From positions 124,001-188,000 of the forward strand of contig OY970397.1 in the NCBI GenBank assembly GCA_963720515.1: a stretch of DNA of 64,000 nt, given 5' to 3'. This DNA comes from G963720515 sp963720515. Lineage in GTDB: Bacteria > Actinomycetota > Thermoleophilia > Gaiellales > Gaiellaceae. Positions within the stretch are counted from its first letter, which is position 1. Every line of letters begins with the position of its first letter. The notes below the pieces were generated by a model. It ran no database searches. It saw only the letters and a list, made by a program, of their open reading frames with translations, and was not told the origin of the DNA. Shown one piece after another: positions 44,646 to 53,881 of this stretch. The position numbers and the translations under genes are program-made.

Positions 44646-45932
44646 ATGAGCGCGTTTCGCCCCGGCGCCCAATCTTTTCACGCGTCCTCGCGGTGGATCG
44701 ACCGCTGGTTGGCGGCGTGCTCCGACCTCGCCGAGCTCGAGCGGTCGAACCCGATGACCGACGCGGTCATCGACGAGATCGACGGCCGGATGATCCGGAT
44801 CGGCGACCAGTGGCTGGCGGACTTCGCGTCGTGCAACTACCTGGGGTTCGACCTCGACCGCGAGATCATCGAGGCGATCCCCGCCTACCTCGACCGCTGG
44901 GGCACGCACCCCAGCTGGTCGCGGATGCTCGGAAGCCCGGTCCTCTACCCCGAGATCGAGGAGCGGCTCATTGAGCTGCTCGGGTGCGAGGACGCACTCG
45001 TCATCCCGACGATCACGCTGATCCACCTGTCCGTCATCCCCGTGCTGGCCGGCGACGGGACGATCTTCGTCGACAACCGCGCGCACAAGACGATCTACGA
45101 CGGCTGCCAGTTCGCCTCCGCTCGAGGCGCGACCGTGAAGCGCTTCCGCTTCGAGGACCCCGACGACCTCGAACAGCTGCTCCGGAAAGACCGGTCGTCT
45201 ACCCGACTGATTTGCATGGACGGGGTGAACAGCATGACCGGCAACGCGCCGGACCTCCGGGAGTTCGCCCGGCTGGCCCGCCGCTACGACGCGCTTCTCT
45301 ACGTCGACGACGCGCACGGGTTCGGCGTCATCGGCGAGCGCTCGCCCGACGAGCCGAGCCCGTACGGGCTGCGCGGAAACAGTGTCGTCAAGTACTGCGG
45401 CGAGTCCTACGACCGCATCGTGCTCGTGGGCGGCTTCTCGAAGTCGTACTCGTCGCTCGCCGCCTTCATAGCCTGCCCGACCGACCTCAAGGAGCTCCTC
45501 AAGACGGCCGCCCCGCCCTACCTCTACTCGGGGCCGTCGCCAGTGGCCTCGCTTGCCACCGTCCTGGCTGGATTCGATGTGAACGAGAAGCGCGGTGACG
45601 CCCTGCGGCTCGACCTCTGGAAGAAGACCGACCAGATCCTCCGATGCCTGGATGACCTCGGCGTCCACACGCCGAATCGCTCCGGCTTCCCGATCGTCGA
45701 GGTGCCCCTGGTTCGCTACGAGGACATCGACGCCGCCGGACGGTTCCTCTTCGACCATGGCATCTACGTGACGCTCGCGGCCTATCCGCTCGTACCGAAG
45801 AGCGAGGTCGGCTTCCGGATCCAGGTCACCGCAGCCAACTCCCAGGCCGAGGTCGACAAGCTCGTCGACGTGCTCGGCAAACTCGCGCACGCGTTCGACC
45901 TCCGGCCTGCCCGTCACGAGCACGCGGCATGA
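44646..45932 (+). CDS. alpha-oxoamine synthase-family PLP enzyme (CqsA/BioF-like)
   Basis: 428 aa, fold-type I PLP enzyme. It shows FASCNYLGFD, LGSPVLYPEIEERLIELLGCEDALV, VDDAHGFGVIG (the Asp that contacts the pyridine nitrogen, and the His), and VGGFSKSYSSL with the PLP lysine. The family condenses an acyl-CoA with an amino acid (BioF, KBL, serine palmitoyltransferase, CqsA autoinducer synthase). No bio, sphingolipid or threonine-dehydrogenase genes are nearby; instead a membrane GGDEF-EAL receptor overlaps the stop (ATGA), then an MFS exporter. A signal-molecule synthase is a plausible reading. Confidence 0.85.
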   Translation: MSAFRPGAQSFHASSRWIDRWLAACSDLAELERSNPMTDAVIDEIDGRMIRIGDQWLADFASCNYLGFDLDREIIEAIPAYLDRWGTHPSWSRMLGSPVLYPEIEERLIELLGCEDALVIPTITLIHLSVIPVLAGDGTIFVDNRAHKTIYDGCQFASARGATVKRFRFEDPDDLEQLLRKDRSSTRLICMDGVNSMTGNAPDLREFARLARRYDALLYVDDAHGFGVIGERSPDEPSPYGLRGNSVVKYCGESYDRIVLVGGFSKSYSSLAAFIACPTDLKELLKTAAPPYLYSGPSPVASLATVLAGFDVNEKRGDALRLDLWKKTDQILRCLDDLGVHTPNRSGFPIVEVPLVRYEDIDAAGRFLFDHGIYVTLAAYPLVPKSEVGFRIQVTAANSQAEVDKLVDVLGKLAHAFDLRPARHEHAA

Positions 45933-48900
45933 ACCTCTTCGGTCCCGACTGGCGTAGCCGCGTCTGGGCCCTCTACCTCGTCGTCGGAGGCCTTCTGACC
46001 GCGGCGTACCTCTGGTTCCCGCCGCTGATGGGCAGCGGCCCCCTGATCAACCTGCTCGGCCTCTCGTCGTCGATTGCGATCGGCGTCGGCATCTATCTCC
46101 ATCGGCCGAAGGCGAGCGCGGCCTGGATGCTCTTCATCGTCGGGCAGTTCCTCTTCTTCGCCGGCGATCTCTACACCTACAGCTACCCGAAGCTCTTCGG
46201 TGCCGACGTCGAGTTCCCGTCGTTCGGAGACGCGATCTACCTGACCGTGTATCCGGCGCTCGTGGCCGGGCTCTTCGTGCTCGTGCGGCGGCGGAACCCG
46301 CAGGGCGATCGCGCCGGGATGATCGACTCGCTGATCCTCACGATCGGCATCGGCCTGCTCTCGTGGATCTTCCTCGTCGCCCCGAACATCCATCTCTCGG
46401 GCCTGACGGTGCTCGAAAAGGCGGTGTCCGCCGCCTATCCGCTCGGAGACATCCTCCTTCTGGCCGCCGCGATCCGGCTTGCGGTCGACCAGGGGAAGCG
46501 CGCTCCGTCGTTCTACCTCCTCATCGCCAGCATCGTCTCGCTTCTCGTAGTCGACTCGGCCTACACCTATGCACTCCTGACGGAGACCTACAACCATCAG
46601 CTCGCCTTCGACGTCGGCTGGATCGCGTACTACCTCCTGTGGGGAGCGGCTGCTCTGCATCCGTCGATGCGGACGCTCGAGGAGCCCGCCCTCGAGTCGC
46701 GCGCCCGGCTGACGCCGCTCCGTCTCACCCTCCTCGCCGGCGCGTGCCTGATCGCGCCGGGTATCCGCGTCTGGCAGGCGCTCGGCGATCCGGACGTGCT
46801 CGTCCTCATCGCCGCGTCAGCCGTGCTCTTCCTCCTCGTCGTGAGCAGGATGGCGCTACTTGTGCGTCAGGAGGAGCGAACGGCAGCCCGAGAGCTGGCG
46901 ATCCGTAGCGCGGGCGTCGATCTCGTCGCCGCCGCGGGGCGCGAACAGGTGAACGAGGCCGCCGTCTCGGCCGTCCGCGCACTTGTCGGGAACCCGGTCG
47001 AGGTACGCCTCGTGCTCGTCGAGCCCACACGCGCCCAGGTCGCCGCCTCGTCCGACGGCGTCGGTGAGTGGCCGCTCTCGCGCGAGGCGGTGCGCTGGCT
47101 GAACGATTGCACCGCCAGTCGGCCGGACGGTCAGGTCGGCGGCCTGCCCGAGGGCGTCCGCACGGAGTTTCGCCTCGAGGGCGCTTCGGTCCTCGTGCTG
47201 TCGCTGTCGGTGCGCGACCGGTCGCAGGGGTTCCTCGTCGTCTCGGCGCCCCGGCGGACGCTGCGCGAACTCGTGGATTCGCTCGATTCGCTCGCGTCGC
47301 AGATCTCGCTCGCCGTCGCCGGAGCGTCGCTCGCCGAAGATCTCCACCGCCGCAAGAGCGAGGCGCGCTTCCGGTCCCTGGTGGCGCACTCCTCCGACCT
47401 CATCACCGTGCTCGATGCGCAGGGCACGGTCACGTACCAGAGCCCGTCCATCGAGCGGGTCCTCGGGTACCGCGCGTACGAGATCGAAGGGACGGAGTTC
47501 GTCCGCCTGCTCGGTGAGGCCGATCGGGCGAGGCTCCGCGGGATCCTGGCCGGGGTCGGGGAGTCCTACGCGGGCGGCGGTTCCGAGACCCACGTGATCG
47601 ACTGCACGCTGCAGCACCGCGACGGAACCTGGCTCCAGTTCGAGGTGCAGCACACCGACCTTCTCCAGGACGAGCACGTGCGCGGCATCGTCCTCAACAG
47701 TCGTGACGTGAGCGAGCGCAAGGCCTTCGAAGACCAGCTCGCGCACCAGGCGTTCCACGACCCGGTGACGAACCTAGCCAATCGGGCGCTCTTCGCCGAC
47801 CGCGTGCGACAGTCGGTGCACCGGTCGGCGCGCGGCGGCCCGGCGATCGGCGTCATGTTCATCGACCTGGACGACTTCAAGACCGTCAACGACAGCCTCG
47901 GGCACGCCGCGGGCGACCAGGTTCTCCAGGAGGTTGCGCGGCGGTTGCTGACCGAGATCCGCGCCGGCGACACGGTGGCGCGATTCGGCGGGGACGAGTT
48001 CGCCGTCCTGCTCGACGGGATCGACAGCTCCTCGGAGGCCGCCGAGGTCGCCGGACGCATCCTCCAGGCGCTCGAAGCTACGTTCGAGGTCGAGGGCAAG
48101 CCCGTGTACCCACGGGCGAGCATCGGCATCTGCCTCGCCGGCGATGAGATCGGGTTCTCGGACACCGAGGACCTCCTCCGTAACGCGGACGTCGCCATGT
48201 ACATGGCGAAGCGCGACAACAAGGGTGGCTATCGCCTGTTCGAGCCCGCGATGCACGAGCGGGTGGTCGAGCGAATGGAGATCCACGCCGAACTGCAGCG
48301 CGCGCTCGAGCTGAACCAGCTCGAGATGTACTACCAGCCGGTCGTCCGCCTCGACGAGGGCGGGGACTACGGCGTCGAAGCACTCCTGCGCTGGATGCAC
48401 CCGACGCGCGGGACGATTGCGCCCCTCCAGTTCATTCCGCTCGCGGAGGAGACGGGCCTCATCATCCCGATCGGACGCTGGGTGCTACAGGAGGCCTGCC
48501 GCCACGGGGTGCTGCTGCACGAACGGCGCGGCGATGCGCCGCGGCTCACCGTGAGCGTCAACCTCTCGGTCAAGCAGCTCCAGTCCGAGACGATCGTCGC
48601 CGACGTCCGCGACGCGCTCGAGGCCAGCGGCCTACCGCCGTCCCTGCTCGTACTCGAGATCACCGAGACGGCGATGATGGCCGATACCGACCTCGCGGTC
48701 GAGCGGCTCGCCGACCTCAAGGCGCTGGGGGTGCTCCTGGCGATCGACGACTTCGGAACCGGCTACTCGTCGCTCTCCCGCTTGGGCGATTTCCCGATCG
48801 ACATTCTCAAGATGGATCGGTCGTTCCTGGCGCCCGAGCACGAGCACTCGGGCCTCGCGGCGGCCATCATCGGCCTCGGCACCAGCCTCAACCTGAACGT

Positions 48901-49069
48901 CGTCGCCGAGGGGATCGAGCAGCCCGAGCAGATCGCTGCGCTGCGCGGGTTCGGCTGCGAGCTTGGACAGGGCTTCCTGTTCGCCAAGCCAATGAGCTAC
49001 CAGGCGCTGTCCGACTATCTCGTCAGCGAGGACGCCTCCGCGCTGGACGAGCAGTCGAATGCAGCATAG
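45929..49069 (+). CDS. membrane receptor with PAS, GGDEF and EAL domains
   Basis: 1046 aa. The N-terminal half has eight or nine membrane helices (residues about 10-310), resembling a MASE/7TM sensor, then a coiled/GAF-like region (310-470), a PAS domain (475-600: RFRSLVAHSSDLITVLDAQGTVTYQSPSIERVLGY), a GGDEF domain with intact ARFGGDEFAVLLDG and the inhibitory RxxD site RAGD five residues before, and an EAL domain with YGVEALLRW, NLSVKQL, ITETAMM, IDDFGTGYSSL, KMDRSF, VAEGIEQPEQ and QGFLFAKP. All catalytic residues of both activities appear present. It overlaps the upstream PLP enzyme gene and the downstream MFS gene. Confidence 0.93.
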   Translation: MNLFGPDWRSRVWALYLVVGGLLTAAYLWFPPLMGSGPLINLLGLSSSIAIGVGIYLHRPKASAAWMLFIVGQFLFFAGDLYTYSYPKLFGADVEFPSFGDAIYLTVYPALVAGLFVLVRRRNPQGDRAGMIDSLILTIGIGLLSWIFLVAPNIHLSGLTVLEKAVSAAYPLGDILLLAAAIRLAVDQGKRAPSFYLLIASIVSLLVVDSAYTYALLTETYNHQLAFDVGWIAYYLLWGAAALHPSMRTLEEPALESRARLTPLRLTLLAGACLIAPGIRVWQALGDPDVLVLIAASAVLFLLVVSRMALLVRQEERTAARELAIRSAGVDLVAAAGREQVNEAAVSAVRALVGNPVEVRLVLVEPTRAQVAASSDGVGEWPLSREAVRWLNDCTASRPDGQVGGLPEGVRTEFRLEGASVLVLSLSVRDRSQGFLVVSAPRRTLRELVDSLDSLASQISLAVAGASLAEDLHRRKSEARFRSLVAHSSDLITVLDAQGTVTYQSPSIERVLGYRAYEIEGTEFVRLLGEADRARLRGILAGVGESYAGGGSETHVIDCTLQHRDGTWLQFEVQHTDLLQDEHVRGIVLNSRDVSERKAFEDQLAHQAFHDPVTNLANRALFADRVRQSVHRSARGGPAIGVMFIDLDDFKTVNDSLGHAAGDQVLQEVARRLLTEIRAGDTVARFGGDEFAVLLDGIDSSSEAAEVAGRILQALEATFEVEGKPVYPRASIGICLAGDEIGFSDTEDLLRNADVAMYMAKRDNKGGYRLFEPAMHERVVERMEIHAELQRALELNQLEMYYQPVVRLDEGGDYGVEALLRWMHPTRGTIAPLQFIPLAEETGLIIPIGRWVLQEACRHGVLLHERRGDAPRLTVSVNLSVKQLQSETIVADVRDALEASGLPPSLLVLEITETAMMADTDLAVERLADLKALGVLLAIDDFGTGYSSLSRLGDFPIDILKMDRSFLAPEHEHSGLAAAIIGLGTSLNLNVVAEGIEQPEQIAALRGFGCELGQGFLFAKPMSYQALSDYLVSEDASALDEQSNAA

Positions 49070-50411
49070 TCACGAGGCGCTCGACCGCCCCGGCGGCGCC
49101 TCGCGGGTAAACCTCCTGGCGCCGCTCCGCGGCCGCGACTTCCGGCTCCTCTGGAGCGGGATGACGGTCTCTCTGCTGGGGGACGGCATCTTCCTCGTTG
49201 CGATGGCCTGGCAGGCGTACGAGCTCTGGAACGCCCCGGCGGCCCTCTCGCTGCTTGGGATCGGGATGACCGTGCCGACGATCGCCTGCATGCTCCCGGC
49301 CGGGGTGCTGAGCGACCGCCTCGACCGGCGTTTGCTCATGCTGTACGCGGACGTCGGACGAGCGCTCGTCACCGGAGCGCTCGCGGCCCTGGCGATCGCC
49401 GGAGCGCTCTCCTTCTGGCAGCTCGTCGTCCTCGTCGCCCTCTACGGCGTCGGCACGGCGTTCTTCACGCCGGCCTTCGAGGCGATCGTGCCGGACATCG
49501 TTCCGCCCGCTCAACTGCCCGCGGCGAACGCCCTCGACCAGTTTGTGCGGCCGATCGCCCTGCGTCTCGCCGGACCTGCATTGGGTGGAACGCTCGTGGC
49601 GGCCGTCGGGACGGGCGCCGCGTTCGCGTTCGACGCCGTCACGTTCGTCGTGTCCGCGGCGGCGGTGCTGCTGATGCGACCTCCGCGGCATCCCCGGTCC
49701 GAGCACGTGAATTCCTCGGTGGGTGCCATCAGGGAGGGCTTCACGTTCATCCGGAGGCGGGTCTGGCTGTGGGGAACCCTGCTGTCCGCTGCGCTCGCGT
49801 ACCTCGCCTTCATGGGGCCGACCGAAGTGCTCCTGCCCTACATCGTGAAGAACGACCTCCACGCGTCCGCGGGCGACCTGGGGCTCATCTTCGCCGCGGG
49901 CGGAGTGGGAGCCGTCGGAGCCGCCCTCGTCATGGGTCAGCGGGGCCACCCTCATCGCGACGTGACCTTCATGTACGTCGCGTGGACCCTGGCCACCCTC
50001 GCAGTCGCCGGCTACGGGCTGGCCACTGCGTCGTGGCAGCTCATGGTCGCCTGCCTCGTGTTCAACGCCCTGGAGACGGTCGGGACGATCGTTTGGGCGA
50101 CCATCAAGCAGCGTCACGTTCCGGCGTCGATGCTCGGCCGCGTCTCGAGCCTCGACTGGTTCATCTCGATCGGGCTCATTCCGCTCTCATTCGCGGTCAC
50201 GGCTCCCGTTGCCGCCCTGCTCGGTGCGAAGACGACGCTCCTTGGTGCGGCCGTGATCGGCGGCGCCTGCACGCTCGGCGCGCTCTTCCTGCCGGGCATG
50301 CGGGACATCGAAGGGGACGCTGCCGCGTTCGACGAGGATGATGCGGAGGCGCCCGTCCTCGCCGATCCGGAGCTCCTCATGCCGCCCGCGTTCGTGAACG
50401 TCCGGGGCTAG
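49059..50411 (+). CDS. MFS exporter (TMS/DHA3-like)
   Basis: 450 aa, about 12 membrane helices. It starts LLAPLRGRDFRLLWSGMTVSLLGDGIFLVAMAWQAYEL, with LPAGVLSDRLDRRLLMLYADVGRALVTG as the loop 2-3 motif, and ends with a short acidic cytoplasmic tail (GDAAAFDEDDAEAPVLADPELL). The family exports small hydrophobic compounds, macrolides or siderophores. It overlaps the GGDEF-EAL gene by 11 bp, so it is translated in the same operon as the oxoamine synthase. Export of that enzyme's product is a natural hypothesis. Confidence 0.88.
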   Translation: MQHSHEALDRPGGASRVNLLAPLRGRDFRLLWSGMTVSLLGDGIFLVAMAWQAYELWNAPAALSLLGIGMTVPTIACMLPAGVLSDRLDRRLLMLYADVGRALVTGALAALAIAGALSFWQLVVLVALYGVGTAFFTPAFEAIVPDIVPPAQLPAANALDQFVRPIALRLAGPALGGTLVAAVGTGAAFAFDAVTFVVSAAAVLLMRPPRHPRSEHVNSSVGAIREGFTFIRRRVWLWGTLLSAALAYLAFMGPTEVLLPYIVKNDLHASAGDLGLIFAAGGVGAVGAALVMGQRGHPHRDVTFMYVAWTLATLAVAGYGLATASWQLMVACLVFNALETVGTIVWATIKQRHVPASMLGRVSSLDWFISIGLIPLSFAVTAPVAALLGAKTTLLGAAVIGGACTLGALFLPGMRDIEGDAAAFDEDDAEAPVLADPELLMPPAFVNVRG

Positions 50412-50457
50412 GCAGGCCGCGGCGGGTCCGGCCGGGGTCGGCAGGCCGCCGAGCGTC

Positions 50458-50463
50458 TAGCAT
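50458..50463 (+). promoter_or_regulatory. -10 box TAGCAT upstream of the helicase gene
   Basis: TAGCAT lies 6 nt before the ATG at 50470, predicting a leaderless mRNA for the UvrD-type helicase. Confidence 0.45.
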
Positions 50464-50469
50464 CGGAGC

Positions 50470-52626
50470 ATGGCCGTCGCGTCGCCCCGTGAGTACCTCG
50501 CCGACCTGAACCCCGCCCAGCGGGAGGCCGTGCTGGCGACCGAGGGCCCCGTGCTCGTCGTCGCCGGCGCGGGCTCCGGGAAGACGCGCGTCCTCACGCA
50601 CCGGATCGTGCACCTGGTCAAGGCGAACGGCGTCCGCCCGTACGAGATCCTCGCGATCACGTTCACGAACAAGGCGGCCGGCGAGATGAAGAGCCGGCTC
50701 GAGGGCCTCGTGGGCGGGGTCGCGCGGACGATGTGGGTGATGACGTTCCACGCGGCGTGCGGCCGGATCCTCCGCCGCGAGGCGCCGCGGCTCGGCCTCA
50801 AGTCGAACTTCACGATCTACGACCAGGCCGACCAGGTGCGGCTCGTGAAGAACTGCCTCGAGGAGCTCGAGAAGGACCCGAAGCGCTTCGCCCCGCGCGG
50901 CATCCACTCGCAGATCTCCGCGGCGAAGAACCAGCTCGTGTCGCCGGACGAGTACGCCGCGCGCGTCGCGTCGTTCTACGACCAGACCGTCGCGGACGTG
51001 TACGGCCTCTACCAGCGGCGCCTCCACGCCTCGAACGCACTCGACTTCGACGACATGCTCATGCTCACGGTCGAGGTGCTCGAGCGGTTCCCGGAGGCGG
51101 CCGAACGCTGGCAGAAGTCGTTCCGCTACATCCTCGTGGACGAGTACCAGGACACGAACCACGCGCAGTACCGGCTCCTCCAGCTCCTCGCGGACAAGCA
51201 CAAGAACGTGTTCGCGGTCGGCGATCCCGACCAGTCGATCTACGCGTTCCGCGGCGCCGACATCCGCAACGTCCTCGAGTTCGAGCAGGACTTCAAGGGC
51301 GCGCAGGTCATCCCGCTCGAGCAGAACTACCGCTCGACGAACCGGATCCTCCACGCGGCGAACTCGCTCATCGCGCACAACCGCGAGCGGAAGCCGAAGA
51401 CCCTCTTCTCCGAGCTCGGCGACGGCGACCCGGTGCGCGTCGTCGAGGTGGAGGACGAGCACGCCGAGGCGCGGTTCGTCGCGGCGGAGATCGCGCGGCT
51501 CACCGACGAGGGCTGGAGCGGCGCCGAGATCGCGGTCTTCTACCGGACGAACGCGCAGTCCCGCGTGCTCGAGGACATCCTCGTCCGCCAGGACATCGCC
51601 TACCAGGTGATCGGCGGGCCGAAGTTCTACGAGCGCGCCGAGGTGAAGGACGCGATCGCCTACCTCCAGACGATCGACAACCCCGCCGACGCGGTGTCGC
51701 TCGCGCGGATCGCGAACCGGCCGCGGCGCGGGGTGGGGGACACGACGATGGGGCGGCTCGCCGCGTTCGCGGACGCGCAGGGGATCACGCTGCGCGAGGT
51801 GCTTTCGCGGGCCGAGGAGGCCGGGTGCTCGGGCGCTCCCGCGCGCGCGGTGGCGAAGCTCGCGACGCTGCTCGACTCGCTCGCGGCCGCGGCGCCGGAG
51901 CTCTCCGTCCCGGATCTCGTCGAGCGCGTCCTCGAGGAGTCCGGCACGCTCGACGCCTTGCGCGCCGAGCGGACCGTCGAGGCGCAGGGGCGGATCGAGA
52001 ACCTCGGCGAGCTCCTGGGCGTCGCGGGCGAGTACGCGGCGACGGCCGAGGAGCCGTCGCTTTCGGACTTCTTGCAAGGCATCTCGTTGGTCTCGGACCA
52101 GGACGACCTGGCCGACGAAGGCGGCAAGGTCACGCTGATGACGCTCCACAACGCGAAGGGCCTCGAGTTCCGAGCCGTGTTCCTGGTCGGGATGGAGGAG
52201 GGCGTCTTCCCGCACGCGCGCTCGCTCGAGGAGCAGGGGCTCGAGGAGGAGCGGCGGCTCGCGTACGTCGGGATCACGCGGGCGCGGGAGCGGCTCGTCC
52301 TCACGCACGCCTCGGCGCGCTCGCTCTGGGGCTCGCGGGGCTACAACCTGCCGAGCCGCTTCGTGGACGAGCTCCCGCAGGACGAGATCGAGCGCGACCG
52401 ACTGCGGCCGACCTCCTGGACGGGCTACGGCTCGCCGACCGTGACGCCGCGGCGCGAGGCCGAGCAGCCCTCGCTCTCCACCGGTGACACGGTGCGCCAC
52501 TCGACCCTCGGCGAGGGCGTCGTCCTCGGCATCGAGCCCGACGGCGTCGTGATCGTCCGCTTCGCCGACGACGGCGCCGAGCGGCGGCTCATGCTCGAGT
52601 ACGCCCCGCTCGAGCGCGTCCAGTAA
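50470..52626 (+). CDS. pcrA: UvrD/PcrA-type DNA helicase (SF1A)
   Basis: 718 aa. The motifs are in order: Q-motif LNPAQREAVLATEGPVLVVAGAGSGKTRVLTHRI (Walker A), ITFTNKAAGEMKSRL, MTFHAACGRILRRE, ILVDEYQDTNHAQY (DEYQD), VGDPDQSIYAFRGAD, LEQNYRST, VTLMTLHNAKGLEF and YVGITRARERL. It ends with a short Tudor-like tail (GDTVRHSTLGEGVVLGIEPDGVVIVRFADDGAERRLML), as in PcrA. It translocates 3' to 5' in repair and replication restart. A leaderless-type TAGCAT box precedes it. Confidence 0.94.
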   Translation: MAVASPREYLADLNPAQREAVLATEGPVLVVAGAGSGKTRVLTHRIVHLVKANGVRPYEILAITFTNKAAGEMKSRLEGLVGGVARTMWVMTFHAACGRILRREAPRLGLKSNFTIYDQADQVRLVKNCLEELEKDPKRFAPRGIHSQISAAKNQLVSPDEYAARVASFYDQTVADVYGLYQRRLHASNALDFDDMLMLTVEVLERFPEAAERWQKSFRYILVDEYQDTNHAQYRLLQLLADKHKNVFAVGDPDQSIYAFRGADIRNVLEFEQDFKGAQVIPLEQNYRSTNRILHAANSLIAHNRERKPKTLFSELGDGDPVRVVEVEDEHAEARFVAAEIARLTDEGWSGAEIAVFYRTNAQSRVLEDILVRQDIAYQVIGGPKFYERAEVKDAIAYLQTIDNPADAVSLARIANRPRRGVGDTTMGRLAAFADAQGITLREVLSRAEEAGCSGAPARAVAKLATLLDSLAAAAPELSVPDLVERVLEESGTLDALRAERTVEAQGRIENLGELLGVAGEYAATAEEPSLSDFLQGISLVSDQDDLADEGGKVTLMTLHNAKGLEFRAVFLVGMEEGVFPHARSLEEQGLEEERRLAYVGITRARERLVLTHASARSLWGSRGYNLPSRFVDELPQDEIERDRLRPTSWTGYGSPTVTPRREAEQPSLSTGDTVRHSTLGEGVVLGIEPDGVVIVRFADDGAERRLMLEYAPLERVQ

Positions 52627-52662
52627 GCGGGACGCCCGCGCGTTCGGCTACGGGGAAATCGA

Positions 52663-52715
52663 CACAGATTCGGCGCACTTCCGTGACAGACACGCGCGCC
52701 GAACCTCGATAGCGT
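52663..52715 (+). promoter_or_regulatory. bipartite promoter-like element, copy 2
   Basis: The 32 bp at 52663-52694 match 33629-33660 at 28 of 32 positions. A GTGACA -35-like half (52683-52688) and TAGCGT (52710-52715) have the same 21-bp spacing as copy 1. It lies about 200 bp before the multicopper oxidase start. Confidence 0.55.
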
Positions 52716-52732
52716 TCGTGCTGGGACGCGCG

Positions 52733-52749
52733 CTTCCCCATTGGGGGAG
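52733..52749. promoter_or_regulatory. operator-like palindrome before the copper cluster
   Basis: CTTCCCC-ATT-GGGGGAG. The same arms with a 4-nt centre return at 55289-55308, downstream of the last cupredoxin gene. It lies 18 bp after the -10-like half of the bipartite element, a suitable place for an operator. Confidence 0.45.
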
Positions 52750-52917
52750 TACGCCTCGCCACCGGCCATGTCCAGTCGGGCCACGGCGCTCGCGGCCCGG
52801 GACGCGATCCCGCAACTGGACGCGCAACGCGCGTCCGGACGTGCAGCCACCTCCACGGCCGCTTACAGGCCACTTACGCGGTTCTCCAAGATTCCTTCCT
52901 CCATTGCGGCACAATTC

Positions 52918-53871
52918 ATGCCGGTGCTGAGGTTGGCGGTGCTCGTCCTCGTGGTCGCGTCGGTCTCTCTTGGACCGGCGAGCGCCGCGCGTGCCGCAAC
53001 GGTGGACGTGTGGGTCGGCGCCGTCCCGGCGAGCTGGAACCTGATGCCGACCGGGGTGGACCCGATCAGCGGCATGACGTTCCCGCCCGGCGACACGATC
53101 TTCCCGACCGTCGTCTACAAGCGCTTCACTCGGCACTGGCGGCGCGTGACGCCGAACCTCCCGAACGTCTACGGCGACAACGACGGCATCGTCGGCCCGC
53201 TCATCCGCGCCCGGGTCGGCGACGACATCCGCGTCCACTTCAAGAACATGGACACGCTCTTCCGCCGGCCGCACTCCATGCACTTCCACGGCGTCCGGTA
53301 CCCGTTCGGATCCGACGGCGCCTACATCCCGGGCACGTCCGGGCGCGGCGCGAACGTCAAGCCGGGCCGCACGTTCACCTACCACCTCCACGCCCTGCGC
53401 GCCTCGCGCGGCGTCTGGCCCTACCACGACCACTCGCCGAGCATGACCGAGTCCATCGATGGCGGGATGTACGGCGCGCTCTCGATCCTCGGCCGCCACG
53501 AGCGCAAGCCCGACCGTGAGAACGTCGTCTTCTTCGAAGCGAAAGGCGGGTTCTTCACGATCAACGGCCGCGCGTTCATCCGCAACACCCCGACCTTCAC
53601 GGCGCGCGTCGGCGACCTCGTCCAATGGGACGTCCTCGCGCTCGGAAGCGACCACCACACCTTCCACATCCACGGGCACCGCTGGAAGTCCGGGAACCAC
53701 TTCATCGACACCCAGACGGTCGGGCCGGCGGAGAGCTTCCGGATCCGGTTCCGCGAGGACATCGCAGGGACCTGGCTCTACCACTGCCACGTCGAGGCGC
53801 ACATGATGGCCGGGATGCAGGGTCTCTACCGGGTCCGACCGGCCAAGCGGGGGAGCTCCGTTGCCGGCTAG
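52918..53871 (+). CDS. secreted two-domain multicopper oxidase
   Basis: 317 aa from ATG 52918, chosen because it begins the signal peptide (LRLAVLVLVVASVSLGPASAARAA); an in-frame upstream ATG at 52768 would add a 50-residue N-terminus. All four copper motifs are present: HSMHFHGV, WPYHDHSPSM, HHTFHIHGHRW and WLYHCHVEAHMMAGM (HCHxxxHxxxM, type-1 site with axial Met). The size and motif spacing fit a two-domain laccase-like enzyme or copper nitrite reductase-like oxidase. The trinuclear-cluster histidines favour oxygen reduction. It is followed by two cupredoxins on the same strand. Confidence 0.88.
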   Translation: MPVLRLAVLVLVVASVSLGPASAARAATVDVWVGAVPASWNLMPTGVDPISGMTFPPGDTIFPTVVYKRFTRHWRRVTPNLPNVYGDNDGIVGPLIRARVGDDIRVHFKNMDTLFRRPHSMHFHGVRYPFGSDGAYIPGTSGRGANVKPGRTFTYHLHALRASRGVWPYHDHSPSMTESIDGGMYGALSILGRHERKPDRENVVFFEAKGGFFTINGRAFIRNTPTFTARVGDLVQWDVLALGSDHHTFHIHGHRWKSGNHFIDTQTVGPAESFRIRFREDIAGTWLYHCHVEAHMMAGMQGLYRVRPAKRGSSVAG

Positions 53872-53881
53872 AGCGGAGCCC

